The notes: generated by a model from the sequence alone, not told the origin. A stretch of 64,000 bases of DNA from Entoloma clypeatum (GCA_963565915.1 OY751492.1:2418001-2482000); one strand, 5' to 3'. Shown: positions 11,171-24,171, numbered from the stretch's first letter. Made by a program: numbers and translations.

Positions 11171-12279
11171 ATGCCGCCTCCTGCTCACCGCACCCCCTTG
11201 AAGCGCGTATCGCAGGGCTCCCTCTTCGCTCTCTCTCGCTCCAGCGCCTTTCCGGACGCACCTCATGGTCTCGGGTTTCTTGAGTCAGCAATGTCAGAGC
11301 TCGTCGACGAGACAGAGGTCCTCCAGGCCAATGTCGAGGGCATGAAGAACCTCAGCGATTCCCTCGCAACATTCAACGAATCCTTCGCCAGTTGGCTGTA
11401 CGTGATGAACATGAATGCGCTGACTGCAGATTGGCCACAAGTAAGCTCTTTTCATCCACGCGCAAGGATCGTCATGACTTGTCAAGGCACCAACAGAAGC
11501 TTCCTTCATCCTGGCGAAACGGAGAGCAGGTGGTCTCGCCTCTGATTAAACGCTCTCACTCTCTTATCCGCCCTTGAGCTCAGAACAGAATGCACTCCAA
11601 GCTATGGAGGCCTTGAAACTCCAAACCGCTGCTGCCGCTGAAGCCCAAAGCATCGCCGATCGGACTGCAATGACCGAAGTCACAGAAGCCGAGACAACAT
11701 ACGCAGCCACCACCGCGACGAGTACGTCTGAACAAACCGTGAAATCCACGACGGCACCAAAGAAGAAGCCTGGAAAGTCAAAGATGACTGCAAAGGAAAA
11801 GAAAGAACGAAGTGTACATGCCGTCCTTCCTCCCTCCTTGGCCTGCAACTCACCGCCCATCTAGCTTGAAATTGAAAGGATAATCTCGTGCCTTCCGTTA
11901 GAGTTTCGTGGAAGTGATCCGGTGCGTTACTGTGATGTCGCGTTTGACCATGGCCCTGACCATATGTTAGAACCTTCGTCGTAGTATGGAAACCGTCATT
12001 GAAGGGCTCTTGAACGCCCCCAATAGGACAGTTAAGCGTACGAAGCCCTCTTTTCTTGAAATGCATCCCCGGCTCACAGAGCACATTGTAGTGATCGATC
12101 TCATCAAACCACCAGGTCTCATCCAAGCTAGGGTCAACAAATGCCTAATCGCCCTCGTCAACCGCAAAGCTGTCCGCAAAGATAACAGTACAGTCCGTCT
12201 CTTATTTTCACCCTCCCCGCTCCTCAAGCTGATGTATCCCAAGGGCACTGTGTTATATCACTGGATAGGCATTCCATGA
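11171..12279 (+). CDS. DAM1: DASH/Dam1 kinetochore complex subunit Dam1
   Basis: Dam1 is part of the fungal ring complex that couples kinetochores to microtubule ends. Seven exons in phase (11171-11440, 11487-11529, 11584-11813, 11865-11921, 11971-12037, 12080-12192, 12244-12279) give 271 aa. The N-terminal half carries the conserved Dam1 block (GFLESAMSELVDE ... FNESFASWLYVMNMNAL), then an Ala/Gln-rich helix and a Lys-rich linker. The C-terminal ~100 residues (IERIISCLPLEFRGSDP ... RVNKCLIALVNRK ... YHWIGIP) form a separate compact, conserved-looking segment that I cannot name. Its stop codon is 13 bp from the stop of HRI1 on the other strand. Confidence 0.85.
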
Positions 12280-12292
12280 GCCTCATACGCCT

Positions 12293-13055
12293 TCAACCCC
12301 CCTTCTCAAGCACTGTCCATCTTTCCTCTTGCCATGTACATTCTAATCCTTCCACCCACTCTGTCATCTCATGATGCTCTGGGAGCCATTCCAACCTCTC
12401 CTTGCTCACCGCTGTTGTAGAACTTCTGACCACCCATCCACTGCCTTCAACATTTTCTCCCTGCCACGCCCAGAAATTCCCGTTCTCCTCCCGTCCCAAG
12501 GCGAGCTGCCACTTCCCCGCACGAGCTTGCCACACTGTCCCAGATAGATTTCTTATAAACAACACCGTCTTCCCGTTTGTTTCCTTCTCATCTCTCCAAA
12601 TCTCTTCAAACGGTGTCATCTTTCCCGTTCGCGGGTTGATCATCTCTCCGACTTCTAGAGTAGTCCCATCGAGAAGAGTTGTATTCGTTCCACTGTCCTC
12701 CACTTGATCCTGATACAGGATTCAGTGACCGGGTCAACTGAATGTCTTATCGAGATCTACCAAGGTCCTGGAATCAATATCGTGTCGAAATCTGATGACT
12801 TTTGGTTCATCTGGCATAATAAATCTGCAAAGAGGGATTTGTGTCAACCTTTTCCCGACACTTACTGGGATCCGTCGTTCGATAGCCCGCAAAAGCCCAA
12901 TCTAAAGTTTTTGTTCCTTTGAAGAACCTCGTATCGAGGAAGACACCATTCTTGGCACCTGTCAACACGACAGTGTTGGTGGGCTCGCTCGCTTCATCAG
13001 GTATCCATCGTATCGAGAGGCGGAAAGATAGAACTGCTGCACGGGTTGTAGACAT
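12293..13055 (-). CDS. HRI1: Hri1-family protein
   Basis: Three exons in phase (13055-12866, 12810-12761, 12709-12293) give 218 aa. The N-terminal half starts with SFRLSIRWIPDEASEPTN and DWAFAGY, the second half with DGTTLEVGEMINPRTG and YEEVWR-like FEEIWRDEK. Both match the two repeated beta-barrel halves of Hri1 (yeast Hrr25-interacting protein 1), whose biochemical role is not known. The first intron uses the acceptor just before 12810 rather than the nearer one, since only this keeps the frame into EPKVIRFRHDIDSRTL. Tail-to-tail with DAM1. Confidence 0.8.
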
Positions 13056-13334
13056 CCCATTGACACTGAATTGGAATCAGTTATGGAATTTTATGCTGAT
13101 CATGTGCCTGGCATTTTTGGGGCCTGAAAGAGTTTTCATGCTAAACACATACAAGAGCGATGAGAGATGTGTATTGTATTGTACGAGTCACGAGAAAAAA
13201 AATCAGAGAGGTGAGAGACAAGACATCAGCAAGGCGAGAATTAGAAAACAGACAAGGCAAAAAAAGAAAAGCAAATGGAGAAGCGGATGGATATCAGATA
13301 TGCATGACATATGCGTTCTGTGAAGGGGCCGCAT

Positions 13335-16300
13335 TCACTGCCAATAAGCCTGCTGCTGGCCGCGGTACTGGTAGAAGCCGCCGTCGTTGCCGCCCTGAGG
13401 GTAGATATGTTGGCCGCCTTGGGGATGATGGTTCTGCTGCGGGCCACCCACGCCGCCAGCACCGCCAGCGCTTCCACCAAACCTAGCACCACCGTAGAAG
13501 CTTTGGCCTTGGGGACCTTGTCCACCGTGTCCTTGGCCCTGCCCTTGGGGTTGACCCTGCCCTTGGCTCTGCTGTTGACCTGCGCGTCCTGAGCCCACAC
13601 CGCTAACATCTTTCGAGGCATAGGGCTTGTAAGGAGTTTCAGGCGATGTCCCTGCTCTAGGCCCCCCTGCATTCGAATTAGGTCCGCCAGCTGCACCCGC
13701 TTGTCCGCCTAGACCCATGAATCCTTGCATTCCACCTTGGCCGGCGCTTCCATACAATGGCTTTGCATAATCGGCGGTACCAACGCCACCTTGGCCGAGA
13801 CCCAGGCTATGTGAATGTTGCGGCGTGTGTTGCGAGTGGTGGTGCTGTTGGTAATCGTCGTACCCTGACTGCGGGTAGAGACCCTGGCTGTAGGGGTTGG
13901 TCTGTGGTTGCACTGCGCTAGCGCCAGCACTGGGCTGCTTAGAAACGGGGCTAGGCGCAGATCCAGGCCCTGCAGGCGGTTGGAACATGGCCGGATACTT
14001 GAATTGAGGAACGGTCGCATATGGCGGGTAGTTGTAGTATTGTTGGCTTTGTTGGTACGGATTATAGTAGGGGTAAGGAACGGAGTACTGCTGAGGCGCC
14101 TGTGTACCTGCACTCTGGGGTTGTCCAGTCCCCTGTAATGCATGCGGCTGGGAGGATTGGCTTGCAGAAGGTGGTAGACCGGTGCTAGCGGGCGGTTGCT
14201 GTTGAGTTTGCAGTCCTTTCACGTCATCGTGGCCAAGGATGTTTCGGTTCCCAAAAGTAGATTGCGGATAGGAATCGTAGAAACCCTAGTTGAAGAAGTC
14301 AATACATGCCAACCGTCATGGTGCGTACCACTACACTCACGCGTTGATTATCGCTGTAGGGGTAGTCTTGCCCAAAGGTACCTAGGTGAGAGCCTTGTTG
14401 TGACTGACTGTTGGCGGCAAACGACCCATAAGGGCTGTCGGTCCCCTGTCCCACTGGAGGAGTAGGAGTATGAAAGTAAGGCGATGCCCCTGCAAGGTCT
14501 CCTCGCCCAAAGTAACTGGAGTGAGATGTAGTATTTTGTTGTTGCTGAGACTGTGGTGGGTGAGCGGCATCGAGATGCATCTGGAGCCCGTGTTGAGTAT
14601 ATTGATTGTGTGATTGAGGGGTGTGTTGAGGATGTACGAGGTGTTGTTGATGGTGGTGGGAGGGCAACGAGTGCTGTTGCGCCTGTTGCTGTGACTGCTG
14701 TTGCTGTGACTGGTGCTGCTGAGCTTGATGCTGTTGTTGAGCCTGGTGTTGAGCCTGCTGGTGTTGTTGGGCGTATTGTTGTATGGGAGATGGAGCCACA
14801 GCTGTATGGACTGTCGACGGCAGTTGAACCTGCTGCGGCAGAGCTTGAGCGACCGGCGCTGGGATGGAATGAAGGGTGGCGGGGGGTAGAATGGGCGCAG
14901 GCTGGGCTTGCTGTTGCGAGAAGATTGCGGAACCAATGGATGTCGATGCGGGAGCGGTAGCAGGAGGCGGTGAAGGAGTTTTCTGTTGTGCAGGAACTTG
15001 TGCTTGGGGAGCCAGGGGAGAAGGGACTTCCGGCGTAGCAGCGGGTGCCTCAGGCTCAGAACTGAATCACTTGTTAGGCAAGACGGAAGCAAAAATGGGG
15101 TAGGGACGATACTGACGAATTAGAGTCGAGCAAACTATCTCCTCCAAGGCTTAGGCTACCAAACTGCATGCCAACTTTCTCGACTCCAGTACTGAAGGAG
15201 CTGGGCATGACAACAGGCTGGTCAATGTTCTTATAACGAGCACTATTGCGATGCGAAGAAGCGGTCAAACGCGCTGCAAGTTTCGGCGATGGCGTCGCAG
15301 TCCCCTGTGACAGGACAGGCGCTGCAAGGGAGGGTTGGAGCGCCGACTCCGATTTGGAAACAGGCAGCTGTTGTTCAGGTTCGGATTTGGGTTCATGTAC
15401 GGGTTCTGGTTCAGCCTCCTGCTGCTGTGGAGATGGGTGTGACTCTCGTGGCTCGGGCTTGGGATCGGGATCCAAAATCGAGGACTGAGGCTCGTCGTCC
15501 CACGTAGGGGCTTGTGCGGTTGTGGGTTCTTCCCACGACTGCGTCTGGGCCTCTGTTTCCGATTCAGGTATCGAGGCATTGGGTGGCGGAGCAGATGTGA
15601 CTTGCGGAGGAGAGGCGGGGACCGCTGCTAGTACTGGTGCTGATGCGAGTGGAGGGGGAGTTGGTGCAGGCTTCTCGTGTGGTCTATCGGGAGAGAAATG
15701 TCAGCCTGAAAAAATCACATCCTTTGCTATGTTTTTGAAAAACTGACCGTGCAATCTGCGCCCATGATAGCTTTGAAGTTGCGGGTTTTGAGGCTACTTT
15801 GCTGGTGGGAGCATGAAGAGAGGGGTTTGTGCCATTGAGCTCGGTGTCTGTGCCCCACAGAGAAGTTGAACTTGCCCCGGCCCAGGAAGAGGATGTGGGC
15901 AACGCTGGAGTTTGGGGTTGGGATTGGGAGGATGGAGTATCCGTCCGAGTGGCAGATGCCTTAAGTCCGTTCTGGTAACTGGTCGACTCTGGGGGGACCG
16001 GCGTCGCGGGCGAGTCGAGGGCATCAAGGGCATGCTTTGTCTCTGTCGAAGCGGGAGGGACGCCATCGATATGAGCTGAACTCCCAATGCGAGGGCTGCG
16101 ACCGTTAATAGCACCGCCTCGAGATGGTCCGCTACGGCCACGCACAGCACCCCCGCGACCTAAACCACCCCTTCCTCCTCTTCCACCTCTAACTCCACGA
16201 GAATCACCCCGACCAGAGGTCGATTCTTTGGTAGCGTGAGCAGAAGACGGCGGTTTCTTGTCCTTTTTGCGAGTCACGGAACCCCATTGTTCGGCAACGC

Positions 16301-16571
16301 CTGTGTGGTGAAGATGAAAAGACAGGTAATAGACTGATGCAAGAAAAGGAAGTACCATCACTGATTCTGGTGGCAGCTAGCTCGACGTCGCCGTCTACTT
16401 CGGCCAGCAATGAATGGATATCTTGTGAAAGGAAAATTGAGACGAGCGGGCAATGAAGTTGGTGAGAGACGGACCATCGTCTGACCAGGTTGGGTAGATT
16501 TCTTGGAGTTGGCACGCCTGTGAACGGTACTTTTGGTGGTCAACGGGTTGGGCAGTTTTGGGCTGGGACAT
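13335..16571 (-). CDS. DEF1: Def1-like CUE-domain protein, Gln/Pro-rich
   Basis: Six exons in phase (16571-16475, 16421-16356, 16300-15748, 15683-15117, 15061-14341, 14285-13335) give 984 aa. Residues ~15-60 form a CUE-type ubiquitin-binding fold (LQEIYPTWSDDDIHSLLAEV ... AATRISDGVAEQWGSV) followed directly by a basic KKDKK stretch. An RGG-type Arg/Gly region follows, then long Pro/Ser and Gln/His tracts and a Gly/Gln C-terminus. CUE plus a polyQ tail is the layout of Def1, which recruits the elongin-cullin ligase to stalled RNA polymerase II; UBAP2-like proteins share parts of it. Assignment rests on the N-terminus and composition. The Gln tract near 14650-14790 is a likely site of length variation. 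Confidence 0.7.
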
Positions 16572-16894
16572 GGTGGGATGAAAATAAAAGTGCTATGTGT
16601 AAATATTTTCGAAATATAACATTATTATATAATTGTAGCATATACGGGGGGTATAATGGTATCTATGCAATCTAATAGTACCTCATATACAATATTTTTT
16701 GTAACGCTCATGATCAGATAAATGTACACAAAATGTGTCTCTGGAAAACATGGTAGACACATTTCGAGGGCATGCAGAATTTCTTTTTTTTAATGTTTCA
16801 AGTCTGTTCAAATACTACTTAATTGGAACTCAAACCCACATCCACGTGACGCACCAATCACTTCCTTGATTCACACCCTCTCTCCCCATCCTTC

Positions 16895-19800
16895 ATGAAT
16901 GTGGCTAGGCCACCCTATATTTCCCAGACCATCCGCAGCCCTCTCATCAGCCCCGGCGCCTCGCCCAGCTTGCCCTCCCGCCGTATCCTCGTCGTTGCTA
17001 CCCTCGATGCAGAGCGCTACACCACTGTCGACATAACCGATTCCACCGAAAGTGGCCAGGTCATTCGCGCGCGTATCTTGAACAAGGTTAGTATCCCCCT
17101 CAATGCGAAACATCTCTCATCCCTAAACCAGTTGGGGGTATGGGATGCCACTGAACAAACCCGCTCGCTCATCTATGAGACCGAGATCGGTGCCGGCGCC
17201 ATCGGACCACCCCTCACAGATGATGCCCTTTCCAGCATGTGTTGTGAACGAGGCGACAGCAGAGCCTCTCTTGCCTTCATCGTCCAGCGTTCCTCCCCCA
17301 GACGACAATCCAGTGAGGAACAGCTCTCTCCTCGCTCCCCCGACTACTACGCAGATTCCGATGTCCCCAACCATCCTACCAAAAACTCAAATCACACTCA
17401 TCAGCCACAGCGATACCTTGGGCCACCTGAAAACAGCCAGGTCCGTCTTACTTCCGCATTATTTTTCAACCCTCGGCTTAGCATGTAATCAAAGGCGACG
17501 ATGTCCGACAACAACCAAGTCAGTCGCCTCCAACTGAGGCAGCATCACGTCGCACGCCCACACGAAATAATGATTGAGGGTCATGGAAGTGGTGGCAACT
17601 CGGATGGGGCACCACCGCGTCGAGCTGTGCGGCCGTTGCCAGCCATACCTACACCAACCCCATCGCCTAGTCCAGGGCCTCCCCTGAGCGGTGGATCTTA
17701 CCCCCAAGTATCCCCTGTAGTCAATGGAATCGATCACTTGTATGACTATGTTCCCCAGCAAGGTTCTGAGGCCCAGCAAACTCATCCCATCGATCCTGTG
17801 GGTCTGACTAAAACGAACAACACAAAAACCAATAGCAACTCTCAACCATCAGAAGACTCGTTGGGACGCTTAAACATCTCTGACCAATCGACTTTGCGGT
17901 CCAGCGAGACGAGTCCTCCTCCGACGAGTAAGCGGGACGGAAATTAATCCAGTCTTGTTTTGACTCATTCACTATCGAAGTTTCCTCTGCTTGGCGGCGA
18001 GGTACACTAATTGGCCATGGGTCTTCTGGGCCCGTTTATCTGGCTCTCGACCTCAATACCGGAGCCATCTTAGCGGTGAAGCAGATCGCGATGATGCGGT
18101 CTCGCATTCAGTCGCGGATGATTGTGGCGGCTTTCAAGGAAGAAAGCCAAATTCTGCGCGACCTCGATCATGAGAATATCGTCAAGTATCTGCATCTGGA
18201 AGAAACCTCGACCACGCTCAATATGTAGGTTACCATCCCCTCTTGACTGTAGTAGTATTAGGTGTTGATTTAGTCGAGGCTGCTAGCTTCATGGAATATG
18301 TTCCTGGTGGCACCATAACAAGTTGTTTGAAAGAATTCAAACGTTTCTCGGACAATATCACGAAACACTTCACTCGTCAAATTCTCAATGGCCTTGGTTA
18401 CCTCCATTCCAAGCATTTGCTCCATCGGGTATGCTTCCTTCCTAGCAAGTAACACCTCTGACACCAAGACTTTATTCACAACAACAGGATTTGAAATCCA
18501 GTAATATACTGGTTGACTTTGACGGCACATGCAAGATCAAAGAGTTTGGGGTGTCCAAGTACGCTGACCATCACGGCCAAGTCTTTACCGCACTTCAAGG
18601 ATCAGTGTTTTGGATGGCACCTGAGGTCATCAACACTCGAGAAAAGGGATACAACGCGAAGGTTGACATCTGGAGCCTCGGTGGACTCGTCTTGGAGATG
18701 TGGACAGGGGTGCGTCCATGGGATGGCGTTGAAGCTATGGATGTCATGACCAAGGTATCGACCATTTCAACCGGTAAACATGAGACGGAAAGCTCATTTT
18801 ATGATGTAGCTTTACTCAGAGAGACTACCCCCCCCGTTACCGAGGACCTTGTCATTGACGAAATTTGGGCAAGACTTTTACGATAAGTGCTTCACCATGT
18901 ACGTTGTTGCGCCTTCCTGTCCTGTCCGATATCGTAACTTTTTCTGTTCTAGAGACCCAGACAGACGCCCGAGCGCTACTCGGCTTCTAAACCATCCGTA
19001 TCTCGTGCTTCCTCTCGGATGGACGTTCAGAGGATTCGAACATGATGATGTCAACCATGAATCTGTTCCTTTGCCACCCACAGGAGCACTAGCTAGCTTC
19101 CGACTGATACAAGGTTTATCATCCTTTCACCGATACTCTTCCATCTCAGAAACCCCGGCGGAATGGTTGCACGCCAATCGAGCTCAGACGAAGGAAATTC
19201 TCGAGTTCAATGTTGATTTTGCCGATCTCGCCGAGTGCAAAGCGTGGACGAGCAGCAATATGTTATACGAAGTACGTAATTCCTGCTCCTTAACAGGAGG
19301 TGTTCGGCCCTCACAAACGGATCAGAGGCTCATCATGTTCATTCGTGAAATACATCCTGACCAAGTGCACGACCTCCGAAATCATATAACAACCTGGGGA
19401 AAATGGGATATCTTTACAAGTCTTCACAAGTCCAGGTCCATCGGAGCACATCTTCATCGATTCCACGTAGATCTTCCAGTGACGGATGAACTCGAACGAG
19501 TGGTTGCGCTCGATATTGATGCGATCTGTGCGAGACTTTTTCTAATCTCAAAAGAACCCGAACAATACAAGAAACTCCTCAGTCTTCAGGACAATGAAGC
19601 ACAGGCAATGCTCGACTTGCTGCAGACAGTTCGTTATGCTTCTTGTTTGGACGGCGATAATTTTGCGATTCACTGTGTAGTTGTTGGACTTACCCTCTCT
19701 AGACGCCATCTTTAGAAGCCCCTTCATGAACGCGCTGTTACGCCTCTCCAGCAAGTCTGGTCTTTATCCTAAGATCCTAGTGCAAAAGCAAGTGATCCTC

Positions 19801-20936
19801 GATGGTGAGGACGCCTTGACTGCGGGACAGTTCGGCGACGTATGGAAAGGGTCATTTGGAGGACAACAAGTCGCCGTCAAAGTCCTGAAGCTGTACATAA
19901 CCTCAGATCTTTCTCAGCATTTCAAGGTCCGGCCCGTCACGTCCTTACCGTAGTAATTTATAACCGAAGTCGTTCTAGAGAGTCCTTCAAGAAACGCTTA
20001 TATGGCGCCAACTCCGGCACATCAACGTTCTTCCTTTTCTTTGTCTTCACCATGTGAAAAACAATCGTGCTAGAATTGGTCTCGTTTCTCCGTGGATGGA
20101 CAACGGAAACGCCCAAGAGTTTTTACGGTGTGTCTCGGACGTAGATCGTATGTCGCTGGTCAGTCAGATTTCCACGATAGAATACACGGCATGCAGTCCG
20201 AAACATTCTACAGGTGCTTGATATTGCGGAAGGCCTTGATTACCTTCATTCCATGCAACCGAGAATCATTCACGGGGATCTCAAGGCTGTGAGTGGATGC
20301 AGACGACGCATTATCGCCAAGGTCTAAAAATGTAGGCAGGTCAATATTCTAATCACAGATGCACGGCGGGCCTGCTTGGCCGATTTTGGTCTCTCGACAG
20401 CGTCCGATTCCCAAGTGCTTCACCTATCGTCGTTTTCGACCAGGCACACCGGAGGCACACCTCGGTGGACTTCTCCTGAATTGCTTGACGGCACCAAGTT
20501 AGTTAACGACACAAAGAGCGACGTATACTCCTTTGCCTGTGTCTGCTACGAGGTGATTCCACTTGGTCAAGCTTCTTTGGTATCCTTTGATAGATTTCCG
20601 TTGGTCCAGGTTTTCTCCGGGAACGTCCCATTCCATGACATCAATGGCGACTATCCCGTCATTTTGAAAGTCATTCGCGGCCAGAGGTCTCCTCGACCGT
20701 CATGCTGCGAACCATGGAAAGTAGATTGCATAAGTCTGGGCTTGGACGACGAGACATGGGCCGTTATCGAGGAATGTTGGAAAGCGGAGCCCGAGGAACG
20801 TCCGTCAGTAAAGGATGTCATAAAGCGCCTCTCTCCGGGGGTCAACCTGCGTCGAGCTTCCAATCAAACCTTCCGTCGACTGAACGATTCGCAAAAGACA
20901 AATTCAACTGGCACCCCGTGGGACTTTCTGAGCTGA
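16895..20936 (+). CDS. Tandem-kinase protein: MAPKKK-type domain fused to TKL-type domain
   Basis: Fourteen exons in phase give 1112 aa: 16895-17086, 17132-17440, 17495-17927, 17981-18224, 18287-18428, 18488-18754, 18810-18898, 18953-19271, 19326-19628, 19681-19926, 19979-20158, 20214-20288, 20340-20552, 20610-20936. Order: a Bck1/Ste11-type N-terminal domain (RILVVATLDAERYTTVDI ... YETEIGAGAIGPPLTDDAL), a Pro/Ser linker (RPLPAIPTPTPS), then a STE11-like kinase domain with GHGSSGPVYL, AVKQ, HRDLKSSN and WMAPEV, but EFG in place of DFG. Exon 8 carries the end of that domain (DPDRRPSATRLLNHPYL) straight into a ~230-residue helical linker and a TKL-like kinase domain (GQFGDVWKG, VAVK, HGDLKAVN, ADFGLS, WTSPEL, DVYSFACVCYE). 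Two adjacent genes are possible only if a stop and start are hidden by splicing. The first domain may be weak or inactive. Confidence 0.8.
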
Positions 20937-21318
20937 ATTCGATTACATGAAAGAACAGATTTTTTGTGGCAATCCTTGGCGGCCATTTGTTTACCTTGAT
21001 CTCACGATTTCTGCTCAGATCTTCTCCAGTATGGTCTAAGTATTCGGGAATTTTCCCGTCATATTCGAAGCGCTCGACCATCTCACTGTGAGCTATTGAA
21101 CTACACTTCAAAGTTCTAGGTTTGAACGACTTGATATGGTCTGTCGTTGAGGGATGTTGAAAAGCGAAGCCAAGGACAAACGAAGTGACCATTGTTCCCT
21201 CTCCCTCGATCAACCTGATTCTTTCACTTTGACCATGAGATTTACTTCGAGTCCTTAACGCATGTTTGTTGCCAAAAAAGGGCTTCCCATACATTGTATT
21301 TATGAGGATCATGAAACG

Positions 21319-24171
21319 TCAAAACTTGAAGTCCAAGATGATGTTGGCCGCCTGCTCCCCAATCGCATAAGCTGCAGACTATAGAAAGAATATTATGAAC
21401 ATGAAACATAACAAGAATTGGCATGGCCTACTTGAGTATGCGCAGACATCAGTAACGGCAAAATTGAGTTGTCGACGACACGTATGTTCGCAGTCCTGCC
21501 GTTACGAAACGTCTCAGAAGTTGGTGCCAGAAGTAAGGCGTACCCATACACCCTCAATCGCGGGTCAACAACGCCATTCTTCCTCGGTAACAAGGAAGCT
21601 GTTCCAACGGAATGATCTGGACATGAAGTTGGGGACGTCGACCTGAATTGATGACATTATTGGTTCTTACCCCGAGATTTACGGTGTCCTTGACAAACTA
21701 GGCTCAGGTCAGATACACAACCTCTCGTGGAGAATAAAGCTCGCCTTAATCCATTGAGCACCCGAGGTTACGTTGTCTACGATAGAATGAAAAATTAGAG
21801 AACCTGAAGCGGGCTTGCAAACATTATCGCAACTGACTGCCAGGGTATACTTCTTTCTCAAAAATCTCCCCGAAAGCGGGTGTCTGAAAAAACTTGCGGC
21901 TGTAAGCGGTCGCCTTGGCTAGAAACCATGTGTCCCATGCAGCTTCCAAAACGTTGGGGTCGATGATCGGATGGTTGTCTATGGACGTGGAGTTGATGTG
22001 CTGACCAGAAAGCCACATTAACAGATTCGGAACAGATATAACAAGGAGCGTATATTTACGATGCTGCCACGAGATAGAGGATGCAAATGTGTGGAGGCAA
22101 TGGAGACATAGCTTCTATTGGCTTCCTTGTTATTGCCTCCTGAGAAGGCATTGAACTGTAAAATCGTGGTCGTAAATCTAGTTCTTCTTGCAAGTAAAGG
22201 AATCATTAGAAGCCCACTAGAATATATTCTGCTTGAGGCCCGCCATCCAGAATCCGTCCCTTGACGCTATCAAACAGCTCCTGCAAGATAGAGGGGGGTT
22301 TGTGTTCGAGAATCTTGCGCGCTTCTTGAAGCTCAGAGGGCGTTAGGACTGTTTCTATAGGTTCCATGTCAATAATGCTGTTCGCGAACGTCTGAGGGTC
22401 AAAAAGGTAGAATATTTTGGAACACGAGAAGGAAGAAAACAAACCAGCCAGCCTCTTCCGTCAGTGTAGAGTTTTTCTTGCTAGGTTCTCGATGAACAAT
22501 AGTTTCGTGAGGAGGGATATGAAGACTGACTTCTGCCTTGAGGGTGGCATTATAGCTCAAGGCGTCAAATGATAAGTAAGGTTCCTTGAGTTCATAGGTC
22601 AGGATGGTCAATGTTCTGGAGGGAATTAATGCCATCGCAAACGGGAGAGATTTATTTTGGACATGCTCACTGGTCTTCGTAGTTTTCGCCAACTCCAGGT
22701 AAGTCAAGCTTTACGTCAATCCCAAAGGAGGTCAGAATGTCCTTGTTCCCAATGCCCGACAACTCAAGCAACTGTGGTGTACGGACAACGCCAGCAGACA
22801 GAATGACTTCGCCTTTTCCGGGCCTGGCGGTGGCAATTTGGAGGGAGCCATCGGGGAAACGAATTTGAACACCTGATGATGATACTAATTTTTGATGGTG
22901 GGCTGAACGATCGGGTGTGATTATATTGAGTTGTGTCACAATGGCATGGTAAAGGACATTTAAATTATCCCTTGTTATGACCGGATCCGCTGATAAAATC
23001 GGTGAGAGATGTCCCTATAGCAAGGTAAAAACTCTGGTACCATAAGCAAATTCCGATGTCTCGCGGATGCCATTGGGGGTCTGGGAAACGAGACTGTAGA
23101 ATGCACCTGTATTGTTACCACCATATGGATCGGGGTTGAAACTGTGCCCGGATTGAAGTGATGCATTAATAAAATGTTGATGTGCACTTGAATGTGTTCC
23201 GTTGACATAATTGCCGGAGTATGAAGATGTGTGGACGACGCACATGGGCAAGAAAGTGGGGAAAGATACCGCAACGGGGCCTGAAGAACCTAGAGACCTC
23301 GGTTCAATGGTAAATGCGTACTCTTCCACAAGGTCCTGCGGCGGTTCGTTCAGTGCTTCTGCCTAGTATGAAGTGTGTCAGACTTCATTCCTCGTAGTAA
23401 ATCGATCCGCCAAAAGATCAATACCTTTCGCATAGCTGCGTAAAAGGTCTCCCAATTCCAACCGGGCGAGCCCAACTGTTCGTATGCATCGTATTCTGCC
23501 TTTGTGCCACGAGTCCACACGAGGCCATTGACAGCGCTGTCACCGCCCAAGACCTAAATGCCCAATTGTCTGATTTTGGGATCATAAATGAAAGCCGACC
23601 CAGACCTTTCCGGAAGACAAGTTGATGGACTGATTGGCAGCGTGGACTTGTCGGGAAGTCTAAAAAGAGAGTTTGTAATGGCTTGATCATTTTCACCCAG
23701 TTCCACAGACATTGTAAAACCAGTCTATATCCGTGCCAATGAAATGGTATGAGTTCCCGGGGACTGTTATGAGAGTACTTTCGGTAGAGAGCCATTGGTT
23801 AAGCACGAATTTGAGACCAGAGGATACGACGCACTCGTTGACACCGGACCGCCCAGCTTCGAGAACAAGGACTTTGATTCTGGGATCATCTGAAAGGCGT
23901 CGAGCGACGGTCAAGCCCGCTGTTCCCCCTCCTACGATAATCTACATAAATGAGATCGATCAAAACTAGACTGGTTGAAGGACCACTACACACATAACTG
24001 CAATAAAGGCGATGAATGACAATGACAAGAACCTAGTGGAAAATCGGTGTACTCAAAGTTGGTGGAGTGGATGATTGCTTTGCCTGTCTGGCTGGAACTC
24101 TTGAGATCCACAAGAATTCCCTTTGAAAGGTGCAGTAAAAACGCAAGAGTCAGAGTGAGTTTTGCGCCCAT
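21319..24171 (-). CDS. Secreted GMC oxidoreductase (aryl-alcohol oxidase-like)
   Basis: An FAD-dependent glucose-methanol-choline family enzyme of the kind mushrooms secrete to oxidise alcohols and make H2O2. The start at 24171 gives a hydrophobic leader ([18 protein letters not shown]). Then come the FAD motif ([19 protein letters not shown] ... VLEAG), the first GMC signature ([19 protein letters not shown]), the second ([18 protein letters not shown]), HPLSRGSI, and the C-terminal active-site block ([32 protein letters not shown]), stop at 21319-21321. More than ten small introns are needed. An apparent stop near 23026 falls inside a 51-bp intron between AY and ADPVITRDN. The exon joining the leader to the FAD motif (23930-24020) and the stretch 21650-21830 are not settled, so decay there cannot be ruled out. 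Confidence 0.8.

Noticed and set aside
17145..17537. Alternative plus-strand frame through the kinase N-terminus
   Set aside because: The frame carrying GDSRASLAFIVQR matches the Bck1/Ste11-type N-terminal domain and stays in phase with the kinase exons; the other does not.
22980..23060. Apparent nonsense TAG in the GMC oxidoreductase
   Set aside because: A 51-bp GTACCA...TATCAG intron removes it and joins AY to ADPVITRDN in frame.
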